The translations under genes and the position numbers were made by a program. Source: UM-FILTER-47-13 sp964445195 (lineage in GTDB: Bacteria; Pseudomonadota; Alphaproteobacteria; Micavibrionales; Micavibrionaceae). From it: a stretch of DNA of 61,323 nucleotides. The notes below the pieces were generated by a model. That model worked only from the letters and a program-made list of their open reading frames with translations. It searched no databases and was not told the origin of the DNA. Each line of letters starts with the position of its first letter. Positions within the stretch are counted from its first letter, which is position 1. Shown in pieces: positions 32,355 to 41,020 of the stretch. The stretch covers positions 1 to 61,323 of the forward strand of contig CAYUKA010000013.1 in assembly GCA_964445195.1 (NCBI GenBank), given 5' to 3'.

Positions 32355-33230
32355 ATGACGCATATTGACGATTACGACACACAAAAAGCCAATCTGGACT
32401 ATATCCAGACCGCGATGGATGCACCGCTGCTCGAAAAAGAGCACGAGTTGTCACTCGCCCGCCGCTGGCGTGACAAGGGCGATGAAAAAGCCCTGCACGA
32501 GCTGGTGGAGTCCTATACGCGCCTGGTGATCGCCATGGCGGCCAAGTTCCGTAATTACGGCCTGCCGATGGGTGACCTGATCCAGGAAGGCAATATCGGC
32601 CTGATGCAGGCCGCTAACCGGTTCGATCCGGAGCGCGATGTGCGCTTTTCAACCTATGCACAATGGTGGATCCGCGCCTCGATCCAGGATTACGTCCTGC
32701 GCAACTGGTCGATCGTTCGCACCGGGACGACAGCGGCGCAAAAATCGCTCTTCTTTAACCTGCGGCGCCTGCGGGCCAAAATCGAAGGGGAAAAGGAAAG
32801 CGAAGGGCTCGACCGTGATGATCATAAGACAATCGCCAAAAAGCTTGGCGTCAAGCCACGCGAAGTCCGCGACATGGCCGCGCGCCTGTCCGGCTATGAC
32901 CAATCCCTGAACGCCACAATCGGCGACGAGGGAGGTGATGACTGGCAGAGCCTGCTCTCCGATGACGGTCCGAACCCGGAAGACGTCGTCATGGGCATGA
33001 AAGACGCCGAAACCCGTTCGCAATGGCTCGGCCAGGCGCTGGGAAAGCTGGACGAACGGGAGCAAAAGATCATCCGGAAGCGCCATCTTGGCGATGATGT
33101 GGTTACGCTGGAAGACCTGGGCAAAGACCTGGGAATTTCCAAAGAGCGTGTACGCCAGCTCGAAGCCCGGGCTATGGACAAGCTCAAAACCTCGCTGTCA
33201 GGCTATGGTAGTGGGTCGTTTCTGGGGTAG
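32355..33230 (+). CDS. rpoH: RNA polymerase heat-shock sigma factor RpoH (sigma-32)
   Basis: The 291-residue product is a full-length sigma-32. Region 1.2 to 2 starts PLLEKEHELSLARRW; region 2.2-2.4 has GDLIQEGNIGLMQAANRFDP, VRFSTYAQWWIRASIQDYVL and RNWSIVR. The RpoH box is QKSLFFNLRRLR, and region 4.2 is EDLGKDLGISKERVRQLEAR. I start at 32355 (MTHIDDYD), seven bases after a GGGGA site, not at the Met 25 codons earlier. A 180-base leader holds no clear promoter to my eye. The leader could base-pair as a thermosensor, which I did not test. Confidence 0.96.
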   Translation: MTHIDDYDTQKANLDYIQTAMDAPLLEKEHELSLARRWRDKGDEKALHELVESYTRLVIAMAAKFRNYGLPMGDLIQEGNIGLMQAANRFDPERDVRFSTYAQWWIRASIQDYVLRNWSIVRTGTTAAQKSLFFNLRRLRAKIEGEKESEGLDRDDHKTIAKKLGVKPREVRDMAARLSGYDQSLNATIGDEGGDDWQSLLSDDGPNPEDVVMGMKDAETRSQWLGQALGKLDEREQKIIRKRHLGDDVVTLEDLGKDLGISKERVRQLEARAMDKLKTSLSGYGSGSFLG

Positions 33231-33240
33231 TTACCTCATC

Positions 33241-33320
33241 ATGTCATTGCGAGGCATCTCAAGACGCTATGCCAGATGTAATGAGCTTTCTCCGGCCTTA
33301 CAGGCCGTTCGAAATGACAT
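33241..33320. repeat. Dispersed palindromic repeat, family 1
   Basis: Eighty bases from ATGTCATTGCGAGGC to GTTCGAAATGACAT, with an inner small hairpin GGCCTTACAGGCC. Its right half (TTTCTCCGGCCTTACAGGCC) closely matches the element at 59111. It lies ten bases after rpoH and before the convergent M48 gene, where it may serve as terminator-like structure. Confidence 0.78.
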
Positions 33321-33334
33321 GTGACGATTCAAAA

Positions 33335-34807
33335 TCACCGCGCACTGATAATTTTATATTTTTGGCCGGCCTGAAGTCCCTGCCCCGGCGGCAGGGCATT
33401 CAGGGCGCGGAAACGCTCTTCCTGATACGTATCGAACGGCATACGCCGCGCCAGTGCCGCGACCGTATCACCGGCCTGCGCCGTCACGATCCGGATCCGG
33501 TGAGGCTTGATATCTTTCTTTTCCTGGGCCGTCAGGCGCCGCAGGCTGTAGGTCGTGCGCTTCATATCCTCCACCAGCGCTGACGCGGCATTACGCGGCA
33601 CCGCCAGCTGGAACCTGAAAAATGTATCCGCCGACCAGCGCACCGCCACCAGACGGATCGTCACCGGCTGGTTATTGACCGTGCCGGAAAAAGACGCGGT
33701 TGCCGCGCTTTTACCGTTAATCTCAATCCGCTCTGCATCAGACAGCGACTGGCTATCGAGCCAAACCTGCGTCAGGTAGCTATAAGGGTCAAGATTGTCA
33801 CGGTTCCCCGCCGCATCAAACAGGATGATAGACCCGTTGCCGTCAGACGCCACAATCTTGTCGGGCTGGTTAATCATGCGGAAGCCGGGCGGGACGCTAA
33901 AGGTAAAATTCATCTGGGTATGATAAAAGTCCCGGCCCCTGACAAAGCCCTGTTTCGGGCTGTCGCCATAGATCAAACCGTCCAGCATCCGCAGATACTC
34001 GTCGCGCTTAATTTCGCCTGACGTCTGCTGTGCCGCGGCCTCAGCGATGGTTTTCTGGATACGGTCGCCGGTCACCGGGTGGGTCGAGAACCAGTTCGGC
34101 ACCTGGCCGCTACCGCCCTGCCCGGCGATCCGGCGTTCGAGTTCCGTCTGCGCTTCCAGCGCCGTCAGGAACGCCGCCATCGCCCGCGGATTGTAACCGC
34201 TGCGCGCCAGATAACGGATACCCAGCGTATCGGCTTCATGCTCCTGCGTGCGCGAATATGATTTCATGAACAGGTTCGAACCAACCCCCAGCGCCTGCGA
34301 CGCGCTGGCATTATCCAGCGCCGCCGACAGCACCATCGTCCCGAGCGAGGTGACCACACCGCGCGAATAGCGCTCCGCCGAATGACGGCCGGTCACATGG
34401 CCGATTTCGTGCCCCAGTACAGCCGCCAGTTCGGCTTCGCTGTTCGCCTGCGCCACCAGCCCCCGCGTCACGTAAATGTAACCGCCCGGCAGGGCAAAGG
34501 CGTTCACCATCGGATCATCGAGCAGATAAAATTTGTAATCCACTTCCGGCCGTTCGGTATGGACCGCCACCCGGTCGCCAACGCTTGTAATATAAGCCTG
34601 TAGCTCTTTCGTGCCCTCAGGTACGCCAAAGGCCTTGATAATCTTGGCATGCTCCTGCGCCCCGACCTGCATTTCCTGTTCCGGCGACATGAAAGCGGCA
34701 AATTGCTGCTGCCCGGTGGCCGGGTTGGTGGAACAGGCCGCCAGCATTAACAAGGCCGCCACCAACAAAGACTTGCCAAACAGCCCGAAAGATCGCAATT
34801 GTGTCAT
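33335..34807 (-). CDS. M48 family zinc metalloprotease, lipoprotein with LysM domain
   Basis: A 490-residue envelope protease, BepA/YfgC-like. The N-terminus is a lipoprotein signal with lipobox LAAC (Cys25). The zinc motif HEIGH is at residues 133-137, with the third ligand Glu further on in EHEADTLGIRYL. The C-terminus is a LysM peptidoglycan-binding domain (RIVTAQAGDTVAALARRMPF to QAGQKYKI). BepA-type enzymes degrade stalled outer-membrane assembly intermediates; whether this one does is inferred. The start codon overlaps that of the divergent gene at 34809. Confidence 0.92.
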   Translation of the reverse strand: MTQLRSFGLFGKSLLVAALLMLAACSTNPATGQQQFAAFMSPEQEMQVGAQEHAKIIKAFGVPEGTKELQAYITSVGDRVAVHTERPEVDYKFYLLDDPMVNAFALPGGYIYVTRGLVAQANSEAELAAVLGHEIGHVTGRHSAERYSRGVVTSLGTMVLSAALDNASASQALGVGSNLFMKSYSRTQEHEADTLGIRYLARSGYNPRAMAAFLTALEAQTELERRIAGQGGSGQVPNWFSTHPVTGDRIQKTIAEAAAQQTSGEIKRDEYLRMLDGLIYGDSPKQGFVRGRDFYHTQMNFTFSVPPGFRMINQPDKIVASDGNGSIILFDAAGNRDNLDPYSYLTQVWLDSQSLSDAERIEINGKSAATASFSGTVNNQPVTIRLVAVRWSADTFFRFQLAVPRNAASALVEDMKRTTYSLRRLTAQEKKDIKPHRIRIVTAQAGDTVAALARRMPFDTYQEERFRALNALPPGQGLQAGQKYKIISAR

Positions 34808-34808
34808 C

Positions 34809-35672
34809 ATGAAAACATACTTCGTTATATTTGCAGTGCTCACCTGCCTTTTTATTACACCGATCCGGGCAGAGGATAAAGAGGCGATAGAGACACTCAT
34901 GCCGCCGCCCGCCGATTTCAGTGCGCTGGGTATGAGCGGCGAAGCGCAGGTCCAGCAGATTATCGACCCTTTGCGCATAAGGCTGCTGGACAATCGCATC
35001 GTCCAGCTTGCCGGCCTCGATATCCCCGACCTGACGCCTTATGACAGCGGCCCGATCGGGCTGGCGGCGCTTGCACTGTTGCGCGAAACTCTCATGCAGC
35101 GGCATGTCCGCCTGATGCAGATTAAAAACAACCGCAACGGCCGTACGAACCGCATGGGCTATGAGCTGGCCCATCTGGAAGAAAAACTCGATAACACCTG
35201 GATACAGGGATTGCTGCTCACTAACGGCCTGGCCCGTATCCGCCCGTCAGCAGAGCATACCGAGATGGCCGCACAAATGATGGCGCTGGAGGATAAAGCC
35301 CGCGCCGCCCGCCGCGGCTTGTGGGCGGATGAGGCCTATGCCGTGAAAACCCCGGACACCGCGGGCGAAGCCATGAATGGCTGGGCCATCGTCGAAGGCC
35401 GGGTCAAAGCCAGCGCCATGGCCGGCAATACAATTTACCTGAATTTTGATCTCGACTGGCGCAAGGATTTTACTATCGGCATCAAACCGGATGTGCGCCG
35501 GGCAATGGCACGGAACGGTCTTAATCCACTCGATTTCGGCAATAAATACGTGCGCGTGCGTGGTTGGGTAGAGAGCTATAACGGACCTTACATCGAATTA
35601 ATGCACCCGGTCTGGCTGGAAATCTTGCCAGACCCAACCGAAAGCGCTACGCTGCCGGCAGAGAATAATTAA
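34809..35672 (+). CDS. Exported SNase (thermonuclease)-fold protein
   Basis: A 287-residue protein with a Sec signal (MKTYFVIFAVLTCLFITPIRA). About 50-185 resembles staphylococcal nuclease: IRLLDNRIVQLAGLDIPDL, LRETLMQRHVRL, NRMGYELAHLE, LTNGLARI and RAARRGLWA. The usual catalytic Arg and Glu (R-L-x-G-I-D-x-P-E) are not evident at the expected place, so activity is uncertain. The C-terminal 100 residues look OB-like (GRVKASAMAGNTIYLNF, YVRVRGWVESYNGPYIEL). The ATG is fixed by the signal peptide and overlaps the divergent M48 start codon. Confidence 0.82.
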   Translation: MKTYFVIFAVLTCLFITPIRAEDKEAIETLMPPPADFSALGMSGEAQVQQIIDPLRIRLLDNRIVQLAGLDIPDLTPYDSGPIGLAALALLRETLMQRHVRLMQIKNNRNGRTNRMGYELAHLEEKLDNTWIQGLLLTNGLARIRPSAEHTEMAAQMMALEDKARAARRGLWADEAYAVKTPDTAGEAMNGWAIVEGRVKASAMAGNTIYLNFDLDWRKDFTIGIKPDVRRAMARNGLNPLDFGNKYVRVRGWVESYNGPYIELMHPVWLEILPDPTESATLPAENN

Positions 35673-35696
35673 CTAATTTATTAGTGCCGCACAGAC

Positions 35697-36695
35697 ATGG
35701 CCAAACAAAAACAAGATCATCAGCATAACTACGAACGCCGCAGCCCGCTGCTAGACGTCTACCCGAAGTTAGAGCCGTATTCCACGGGATTTCTCGAGGT
35801 TAACGACATTCATAGCTTGTATTGGGAGCAATCGGGCAATCCGAACGGGGTGCCGATCGTCCTGCTGCATGACAGTCCCGGCGCCGGTGCGACACCGGAG
35901 CAACGCCGCTTTTTCGACCCGGACCATTACCGTATCATTATTTTCGACCAGCGTGGCGCCGGCCGCTCTGCGCCTCTCGGCTGTCTTGAAGACAACACGC
36001 TGCAGGACCTGATCGACGATATGGAACGGCTGCGTAAGCAGTTGGACGTGGAACGCTGGCACCTGTTTGGCGGCTCCTGGGGCAGCACTCTGGCACTGTC
36101 CTATGCCCGGCAGCACCCGGAACGCTGTCTGGGGATGATCCTGCGCGGCATTTTCCTGATGGAACAAAGCGAAATCGACTGGTTCCTGTACGGCATGAAA
36201 ATGGTGTTCCCGGAAGCATGGGACCAGTTCGCCGCCGCGATGCCCGAAGACCGGCAAGACGACTTGCTGCGGGCCTATCACGAAGCCCTGACCAGCCCGG
36301 ATGATCAGATCCGCACAGATGCCGCCATTGCCTGGGGCCTGTACGAAGGGGCCTGCGCCTCGCTGCTGCCGAATTACGAGACCATTACCACCTATGAACA
36401 AAAGGCCCAGGCCCTCGCACTGGCACGAATTGAATCTCATTATTTTCTGAATGACGTCATTCCGCCAGAACGCAGCTTGATGAAGGATATCGACAAAATC
36501 CGGCATATTCCGGCAGCGATCGTGCAAGGCCGCTACGATATCATCTGCCCGATCCATACGGCCTACCGCCTGCATGTGGCGTGGCCGGAAGCTGATTATG
36601 TCGTCGTGCCCGACGGCGGCCATTCCGGGCAGGATCCGACCATCCGCTCCCGCCTGATCGAAGCGACGGAACACGCCCGTACCATACCCGCTTGA
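35697..36695 (+). CDS. pip: Prolyl aminopeptidase (S33, alpha/beta hydrolase)
   Basis: Removes N-terminal proline from peptides. The 332-residue product has the PIP order: FDQRGAGRSAPLG, nucleophile Ser in FGGSWGSTLALSYA, cap domain, Asp in QGRYDIICP and His in PDGGHSGQDP. The conserved HGGPG oxyanion motif reads HDSPGAG here, an unusual substitution of both glycines that could affect activity. It follows the SNase-fold gene by 24 bases on the same strand, so may be co-transcribed. Confidence 0.92.
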   Translation: MAKQKQDHQHNYERRSPLLDVYPKLEPYSTGFLEVNDIHSLYWEQSGNPNGVPIVLLHDSPGAGATPEQRRFFDPDHYRIIIFDQRGAGRSAPLGCLEDNTLQDLIDDMERLRKQLDVERWHLFGGSWGSTLALSYARQHPERCLGMILRGIFLMEQSEIDWFLYGMKMVFPEAWDQFAAAMPEDRQDDLLRAYHEALTSPDDQIRTDAAIAWGLYEGACASLLPNYETITTYEQKAQALALARIESHYFLNDVIPPERSLMKDIDKIRHIPAAIVQGRYDIICPIHTAYRLHVAWPEADYVVVPDGGHSGQDPTIRSRLIEATEHARTIPA

Positions 36696-36762
36696 TCCGT
36701 TACGCGGAAACTTTTACAGTCAGCGCAGAATTTCATTTTTTGGTAAAAAGGCGAACCACCCC

Positions 36763-37968
36763 ATGACATTTAAAACACTGACCGAGCTTGATTTATCCGG
36801 TAAAATAGTATTGTTGCGCGCCGATCTTAATGTACCGTCTCAGGATGGTAACGTGACCGACACCACCCGGATCGACCGCCTGAAGCCGACGATTGAGGCG
36901 CTGCGCGTTAAAGGCGCAAAAACCCTGATCCTGTCGCATTTCGGCCGCCCCAAGGGTGAGCGTAAAGATGAATTATCGCTGTCATTCCTGGTCCCGGTCC
37001 TGAAGGAGCGCTGGGGCATAAGCGTCGCCTTCGCCGAAGACTGTATCGGCGCCCCCGCTAAAGAGCTGGCTGACAGCCTGGAAGCTGGCCAGTTCGGGCT
37101 GCTGGAAAATGTCCGCTTCCATCCCGGCGAGGAACAGAACGACCCGGCCTTCGCCCGCGAACTGGCCGCGAGCGGCGATTTTTACATCAATGATGCATTT
37201 TCCGCCGCGCACCGCGCCCACGCCTCGACTGAAGGCCTGGCCCACCTGCTCCCGACCGGTGCGGGCCTGCTGATGGCGGCAGAGCTCAACGCGTTAAGTG
37301 ACGCGCTCGAAGCGCCGCAAAAGCCGGTCATGGCCATTGTCGGCGGCGCCAAGATTTCCACGAAACTCAGCGTGCTTAATAACCTGGTCCGCAAGGTTGA
37401 CTACCTGTTCCTTGGCGGCGGTATGGCCAACACCTTCCTGTACGCGCAGGGCATCGAGGTCGGGCAATCGCTGTGTGAAAAAGAGATGGCCGACGAAGCC
37501 CGCAAGATTACGCAAACCGCGAAGGATAATGGCTGCGAGATTATCCTGCCCACCGACCGGGTTACTGTCGCCGAGTTCGGCGAGAACGCGCCGTCAGAGA
37601 TCCATATGGCGCATGACATGCCCGCAGACCGGGAAGCCATTGATGTCGGCCCGCAGACGATTGAAGCTCTGAAAAACACGCTGCAATCCTGTAAAACCGT
37701 TCTGTGGAACGGGCCGCTCGGCGTGTTTGAGGTCAAACCGTTCGATCACGGCACCAACGAGGCGGCAAACGCTGTCGCTGAACTGACCAGAAGCGGCACG
37801 CTTGTGAGCGTCGCCGGTGGCGGCGACACGGTGGCCGCGCTGGAAAATGCCGGTTGTATCGGTGATTTTACCTATGTCTCGACCGCTGGCGGGGCTTTCC
37901 TTGAATGGCTTGAAGGCAAGACCCTGCCGGGAGTCGCTGCGCTGACAGCCTATAAGGACGCCGCGTAA
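36763..37968 (+). CDS. pgk: Phosphoglycerate kinase
   Basis: Glycolytic enzyme making ATP from 1,3-bisphosphoglycerate. The 401-residue product is full length, with RADLNVPSQDG, ILSHFGRPKGER, LLENVRFHPGEE, GGGMANTFLYAQG, LWNGPLGVFE and the nucleotide loop VAGGGDTVAALE. No gapdh gene is adjacent, although the two are often linked. A short hairpin, TAGGC-CCTGA-GCCTA then GCTTTT (37972-37992), lies in the 15-base gap to the convergent DUF2336 gene and overlaps its stop codon. Confidence 0.98.
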   Translation: MTFKTLTELDLSGKIVLLRADLNVPSQDGNVTDTTRIDRLKPTIEALRVKGAKTLILSHFGRPKGERKDELSLSFLVPVLKERWGISVAFAEDCIGAPAKELADSLEAGQFGLLENVRFHPGEEQNDPAFARELAASGDFYINDAFSAAHRAHASTEGLAHLLPTGAGLLMAAELNALSDALEAPQKPVMAIVGGAKISTKLSVLNNLVRKVDYLFLGGGMANTFLYAQGIEVGQSLCEKEMADEARKITQTAKDNGCEIILPTDRVTVAEFGENAPSEIHMAHDMPADREAIDVGPQTIEALKNTLQSCKTVLWNGPLGVFEVKPFDHGTNEAANAVAELTRSGTLVSVAGGGDTVAALENAGCIGDFTYVSTAGGAFLEWLEGKTLPGVAALTAYKDAA

Positions 37969-37983
37969 GGTTAGGCCCTGAGC

Positions 37984-39129
37984 CTAGCTTTTCCGCGAAC
38001 CCATAACGATACGAAGGGCGGCCTCTGGCCGGACCCGGTCAAAGTAACGCAGGACTTCGAGCATATCGCCATGGTTAACCAGCCGGCTCTTTGAGCGCAT
38101 CTTGTGGGTCATCAGGTAGATTTTTGAAAAATCGCTCTTCTGGATGCGAAAGGCCCGGCAGGCAATCGCCATACCTTTCGGGCATGACTGGCGCAGGAAC
38201 TTGTGTATTTTTTTCGCCGGAATGCCGGTATAGACCGAGAATAGCGCGATAAACTGCGGGATCAGCCCTTTGTCCAGCGCTTCCATGATAGAATCGATAT
38301 TAAGTTGCCCGGCACTGGCACGCATTTCCGCCGCATTGAGCATTCTCGGGCTGGGCATAAATTCCTCAACAAATACCCTGTTACGCGGCTGTTGTGGTTT
38401 GGTTTCCACAAACTCAATCATGACGTCATCAAGAACCGCCTCGGCCTTGTTATCAATGTCGCGGTAAAACGCACGAATGTATGTCCGCAACTCCTCACCA
38501 ACATGATCATAAAGCGCCCGCGCCAGCGAATCCGGCACATCCTTGCGCATCAACAGGGGTTTGGCAATTGCATCATTCTCACGGGCCATATCGCCCAGAA
38601 TATTAACGGCGTGACGAGTCAGGCTCAGCCGCTCGTTCTGTGACAGAACCACCGCCGTCCCCAGGTCCCGCGTGTCCGCCAGCGCATCAATGACCTCATC
38701 ATTCATGCGCTCACGGGCCGCAATCGCCTGCCAGTAATCCGGCCCCTGTGACTTGATAATGTAAATCAGGTCAAGGTCGTTCAGAACAAAGCTTTTTCGC
38801 AGAACCGGGGCCGCGACACTGATATCGTCATTCGCAAGATGCAGCACCAGCCGCAGCGGTACATTCTCCAGCGTTGCCAGACGCTCGCTCAAAGCCTGCC
38901 GTAAATCGCGCTCTGCCTGCCGCATCAGGCCAATCAGAACGTCAGCCAGCAATTCCTGCTCTTTGGCTTTCAATTCGGTATTTTCAAATAAGTCCGTAAC
39001 CGCACTGGTCAGCTCAGCCCTGGCCAGCGGCTTGTTATCGCGCACCAGCTCATAAAGCTTGTGACTGTCGTAAAGACGGACGAGCAGAGGCGTCATGTGC
39101 GACGACTTATCCAGCCTGTTAATATCCAT
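37984..39129 (-). CDS. DUF2336 domain protein
   Basis: A 381-residue, largely alpha-helical protein typical of alphaproteobacteria. The DUF2336 core is recognisable in ALSERLATLENVPLRLVLHL, DDISVAAPVLRKSFVLNDLD and LARALYDHVGEELRTYI, suggesting HEAT-like helical repeats. The C-terminus (about 290-380) is a second helical region with LRQSCPKGMAIACRAFRIQK. AAGG lies six bases before the ATG. Function of the family is not established to my knowledge. Confidence 0.85.
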   Translation of the reverse strand: MDINRLDKSSHMTPLLVRLYDSHKLYELVRDNKPLARAELTSAVTDLFENTELKAKEQELLADVLIGLMRQAERDLRQALSERLATLENVPLRLVLHLANDDISVAAPVLRKSFVLNDLDLIYIIKSQGPDYWQAIAARERMNDEVIDALADTRDLGTAVVLSQNERLSLTRHAVNILGDMARENDAIAKPLLMRKDVPDSLARALYDHVGEELRTYIRAFYRDIDNKAEAVLDDVMIEFVETKPQQPRNRVFVEEFMPSPRMLNAAEMRASAGQLNIDSIMEALDKGLIPQFIALFSVYTGIPAKKIHKFLRQSCPKGMAIACRAFRIQKSDFSKIYLMTHKMRSKSRLVNHGDMLEVLRYFDRVRPEAALRIVMGSRKS

Positions 39130-39471
39130 AGCCTTTCAATCCCGTAAGTTACCTTCAACTCTTACGGCTTGCGCCTCACACCCCAAATATATACGCCGGT
39201 ATACGTGCCAAAGACTGGCGCGTATGGTTTTTCTTTATTTATCATTTATCAGGAAGATCTTTGCCGGTTTGGCATGGTGCCGCTTATATTGCGGTTTATA
39301 TGATCTTCCCCCTCACAATGCAATTTATACGCTGTATTCGTTTATATTGCGTTAACAGCACTGGAACAGTACAATTTACAGGCTATATAAGTTTGGAAAG
39401 CTTTTCTTAAGCCTTTACGTTTAGAATAGAAATGTTGGTATCGGTTCAACGAACAAGCGGGTAAATTCAGA
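39130..39471. other. 342-bp AT-rich divergent intergenic region
   Basis: Separates DUF2336 from the 97-residue gene. A motif of the type TTATATTGCG recurs (about 39283-39292 and 39343-39352), with TATATGATC and TATACGC between. These direct repeats of about 10 bp spaced near 60 bp could bind a regulator. I see no reliable gene and no clear -35/-10 pair. Confidence 0.5.
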
Positions 39472-39765
39472 ATGGTTAATCCTTTATCGAGCGCTGCCTC
39501 GGCAGCCCAGACGCAGATCGCCAATCCGTTTCAGGAGAACATTAATCAGCGGATCAGCAATCCGGCTGAAGCGCAGCCGCAGCCGCAGCCGAATCAAACA
39601 CAGCCGGCCGGTGCGCCCGCCGCGCAGACCCAGCAGGTCGCCACCAACAACCAGAATAACACGGCGCCGCAGGAGACCCAGCAGGCCTCTGCCAATACAT
39701 CACAATCACAAAGCGCTTCGGGCGCCGAACAGGAACGCGGCAGCATCGTCGACATCTCTGTTTAA
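39472..39765 (+). CDS. Low-complexity Gln/Ala/Asn/Pro-rich protein
   Basis: A 97-residue protein with no hydrophobic segment. After MVNPLSSAASAAQTQIANPF it is dominated by Q, P, A, N and T (PQPQPNQTQPAGAPAAQTQQ), ending in the more ordered EQERGSIVDISV. It is probably intrinsically disordered. A short 'RGSxVDIxV' ending is, from memory, seen in small alphaproteobacterial proteins linked to flagellar or cell-surface loci, but this is weak. Its own terminator follows at 39797, so it is expressed as a single gene. Confidence 0.7.
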   Translation: MVNPLSSAASAAQTQIANPFQENINQRISNPAEAQPQPQPNQTQPAGAPAAQTQQVATNNQNNTAPQETQQASANTSQSQSASGAEQERGSIVDISV

Positions 39766-39796
39766 ATCAAAGAATTCACCCGTTAGGAACGGTAAG

Positions 39797-39823
39797 CGGC
39801 GCTTTGATGAAAGCGCCGTTTTT
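39797..39823 (+). terminator. Rho-independent terminator
   Basis: Perfect nine-base-pair stem CGGCGCTTT-GATG-AAAGCGCCG (39797-39818) followed by T5. It ends the low-complexity gene 31 bases upstream. Confidence 0.93.
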
Positions 39824-39876
39824 CGTTATGGCCTGTCATCATTGCCAAATCCTTCTTTCACCGTTACCCTCCCCTG

Positions 39877-40950
39877 ATGAGCAAAGAGATAGACGAAAAG
39901 ACCCCATGGGACCTTTACCACGATTATGAAGGGCTGGATAAGATCCTGACGGCGCAGCAGCCATGGAGTGCCGAAAACGGCAACCCGCCGGTCCATGATG
40001 AAATGCTGTTCATCATCTTCCACCAGATTTATGAACTGTGGTTCAAACAAATCCTGTTTGAGCTGGACGATATCCAGGACCGCCTGTCGCGCGATATTGT
40101 CGATGACCGTGATATGCAGCCGATCCTGACGTACCTGAACCGTATCGCTGAAATAACCAGGCAGCTTGTCGGCATGATCGATGTGCTGGAAACCATGCCG
40201 CCGCAATCCTTTGTAGATTTCCGCCGTTACCTGAAAACAGCTTCCGGGTTCCAGAGCTGGCAATTCCGCCTGGTCGAACTGCGCCTCGGCCTGCGCCGCG
40301 AGGACCGTATCCCGGTATTCGAAGGCGCATTTGATGACGGTTTCCGCGCCGAGAGCAAAGCCGCCATTCGGCAGGCGGAAAGCCGCCCTTCGCTGTATGA
40401 ACAGGTCGATGAATGGCTGGCCCGCACCCCGTTCGTCGCGCATGAAGACTATACGTTCTGGCAGGAATACCGCGCCGCGGTGCATAAAATGTTCGACGAA
40501 AAAGAAACTCTGTTCCCGGCCGAAGCCGCAGACATCGCCCGCGGCCGCGCCAAATTCGACAGCCTGTTCGACGAAGCCGGCTATACCGAAGCCCACGAAA
40601 GCGGCATCTGGCGCATGTCGCTCAAAGCGTTGCAGGCAGCCCTGTTCATTAATATTTACAGCCATGAGCCGGTCCTTCAGGGGCCGTACCGCCTGTTGCA
40701 ATACCTGATCGACATTGACTCGCGGCTGGCGCAGTGGCGCTACCGCCATGCCCTGCTGGTCCAGCGTATGGTCGGCATGGGTGGCGGCACCGGCGGCTCC
40801 TCCGGCTACGGCTACCTGATGGAAACGCTGCAAAAACACCGAATCTATAGCGATCTGTTCGCCCTGTCAGCTTACCTGATCCCTTCAGACGCGCTGCCGC
40901 CCCTGCCGGAGCAGATCAGCCGGCAGATGGAGTATAAGTACAGCCAGTAA
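39877..40950 (+). CDS. kynA: Tryptophan 2,3-dioxygenase
   Basis: Haem enzyme opening the indole ring of L-tryptophan to N-formylkynurenine, the first step of kynurenine catabolism. The family blocks are HDEMLFIIFHQIYELWFKQI, SFVDFRRYLKTASGFQSWQF, the haem-ligand region WRYRHALLVQRMVG and GGGTGGSSGYGYL. At 357 residues it is the longer bacterial type with an insertion in the middle. No other kynurenine gene is in the window, so the downstream route cannot be judged here. Confidence 0.95.
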   Translation: MSKEIDEKTPWDLYHDYEGLDKILTAQQPWSAENGNPPVHDEMLFIIFHQIYELWFKQILFELDDIQDRLSRDIVDDRDMQPILTYLNRIAEITRQLVGMIDVLETMPPQSFVDFRRYLKTASGFQSWQFRLVELRLGLRREDRIPVFEGAFDDGFRAESKAAIRQAESRPSLYEQVDEWLARTPFVAHEDYTFWQEYRAAVHKMFDEKETLFPAEAADIARGRAKFDSLFDEAGYTEAHESGIWRMSLKALQAALFINIYSHEPVLQGPYRLLQYLIDIDSRLAQWRYRHALLVQRMVGMGGGTGGSSGYGYLMETLQKHRIYSDLFALSAYLIPSDALPPLPEQISRQMEYKYSQ

Positions 40951-41020
40951 AACCGCGCGATCTCATTACAGCCGCCTTACCGCTTGACATTGTCACGCCG
41001 CTATAATATTTATGTAAATT

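Noticed and set aside
40984..41006. TTGACA and TATAAT upstream of the methyltransferase as its promoter
   Set aside because: Both hexamers are near-perfect but only 11 bases apart, too close for a sigma-70 promoter.
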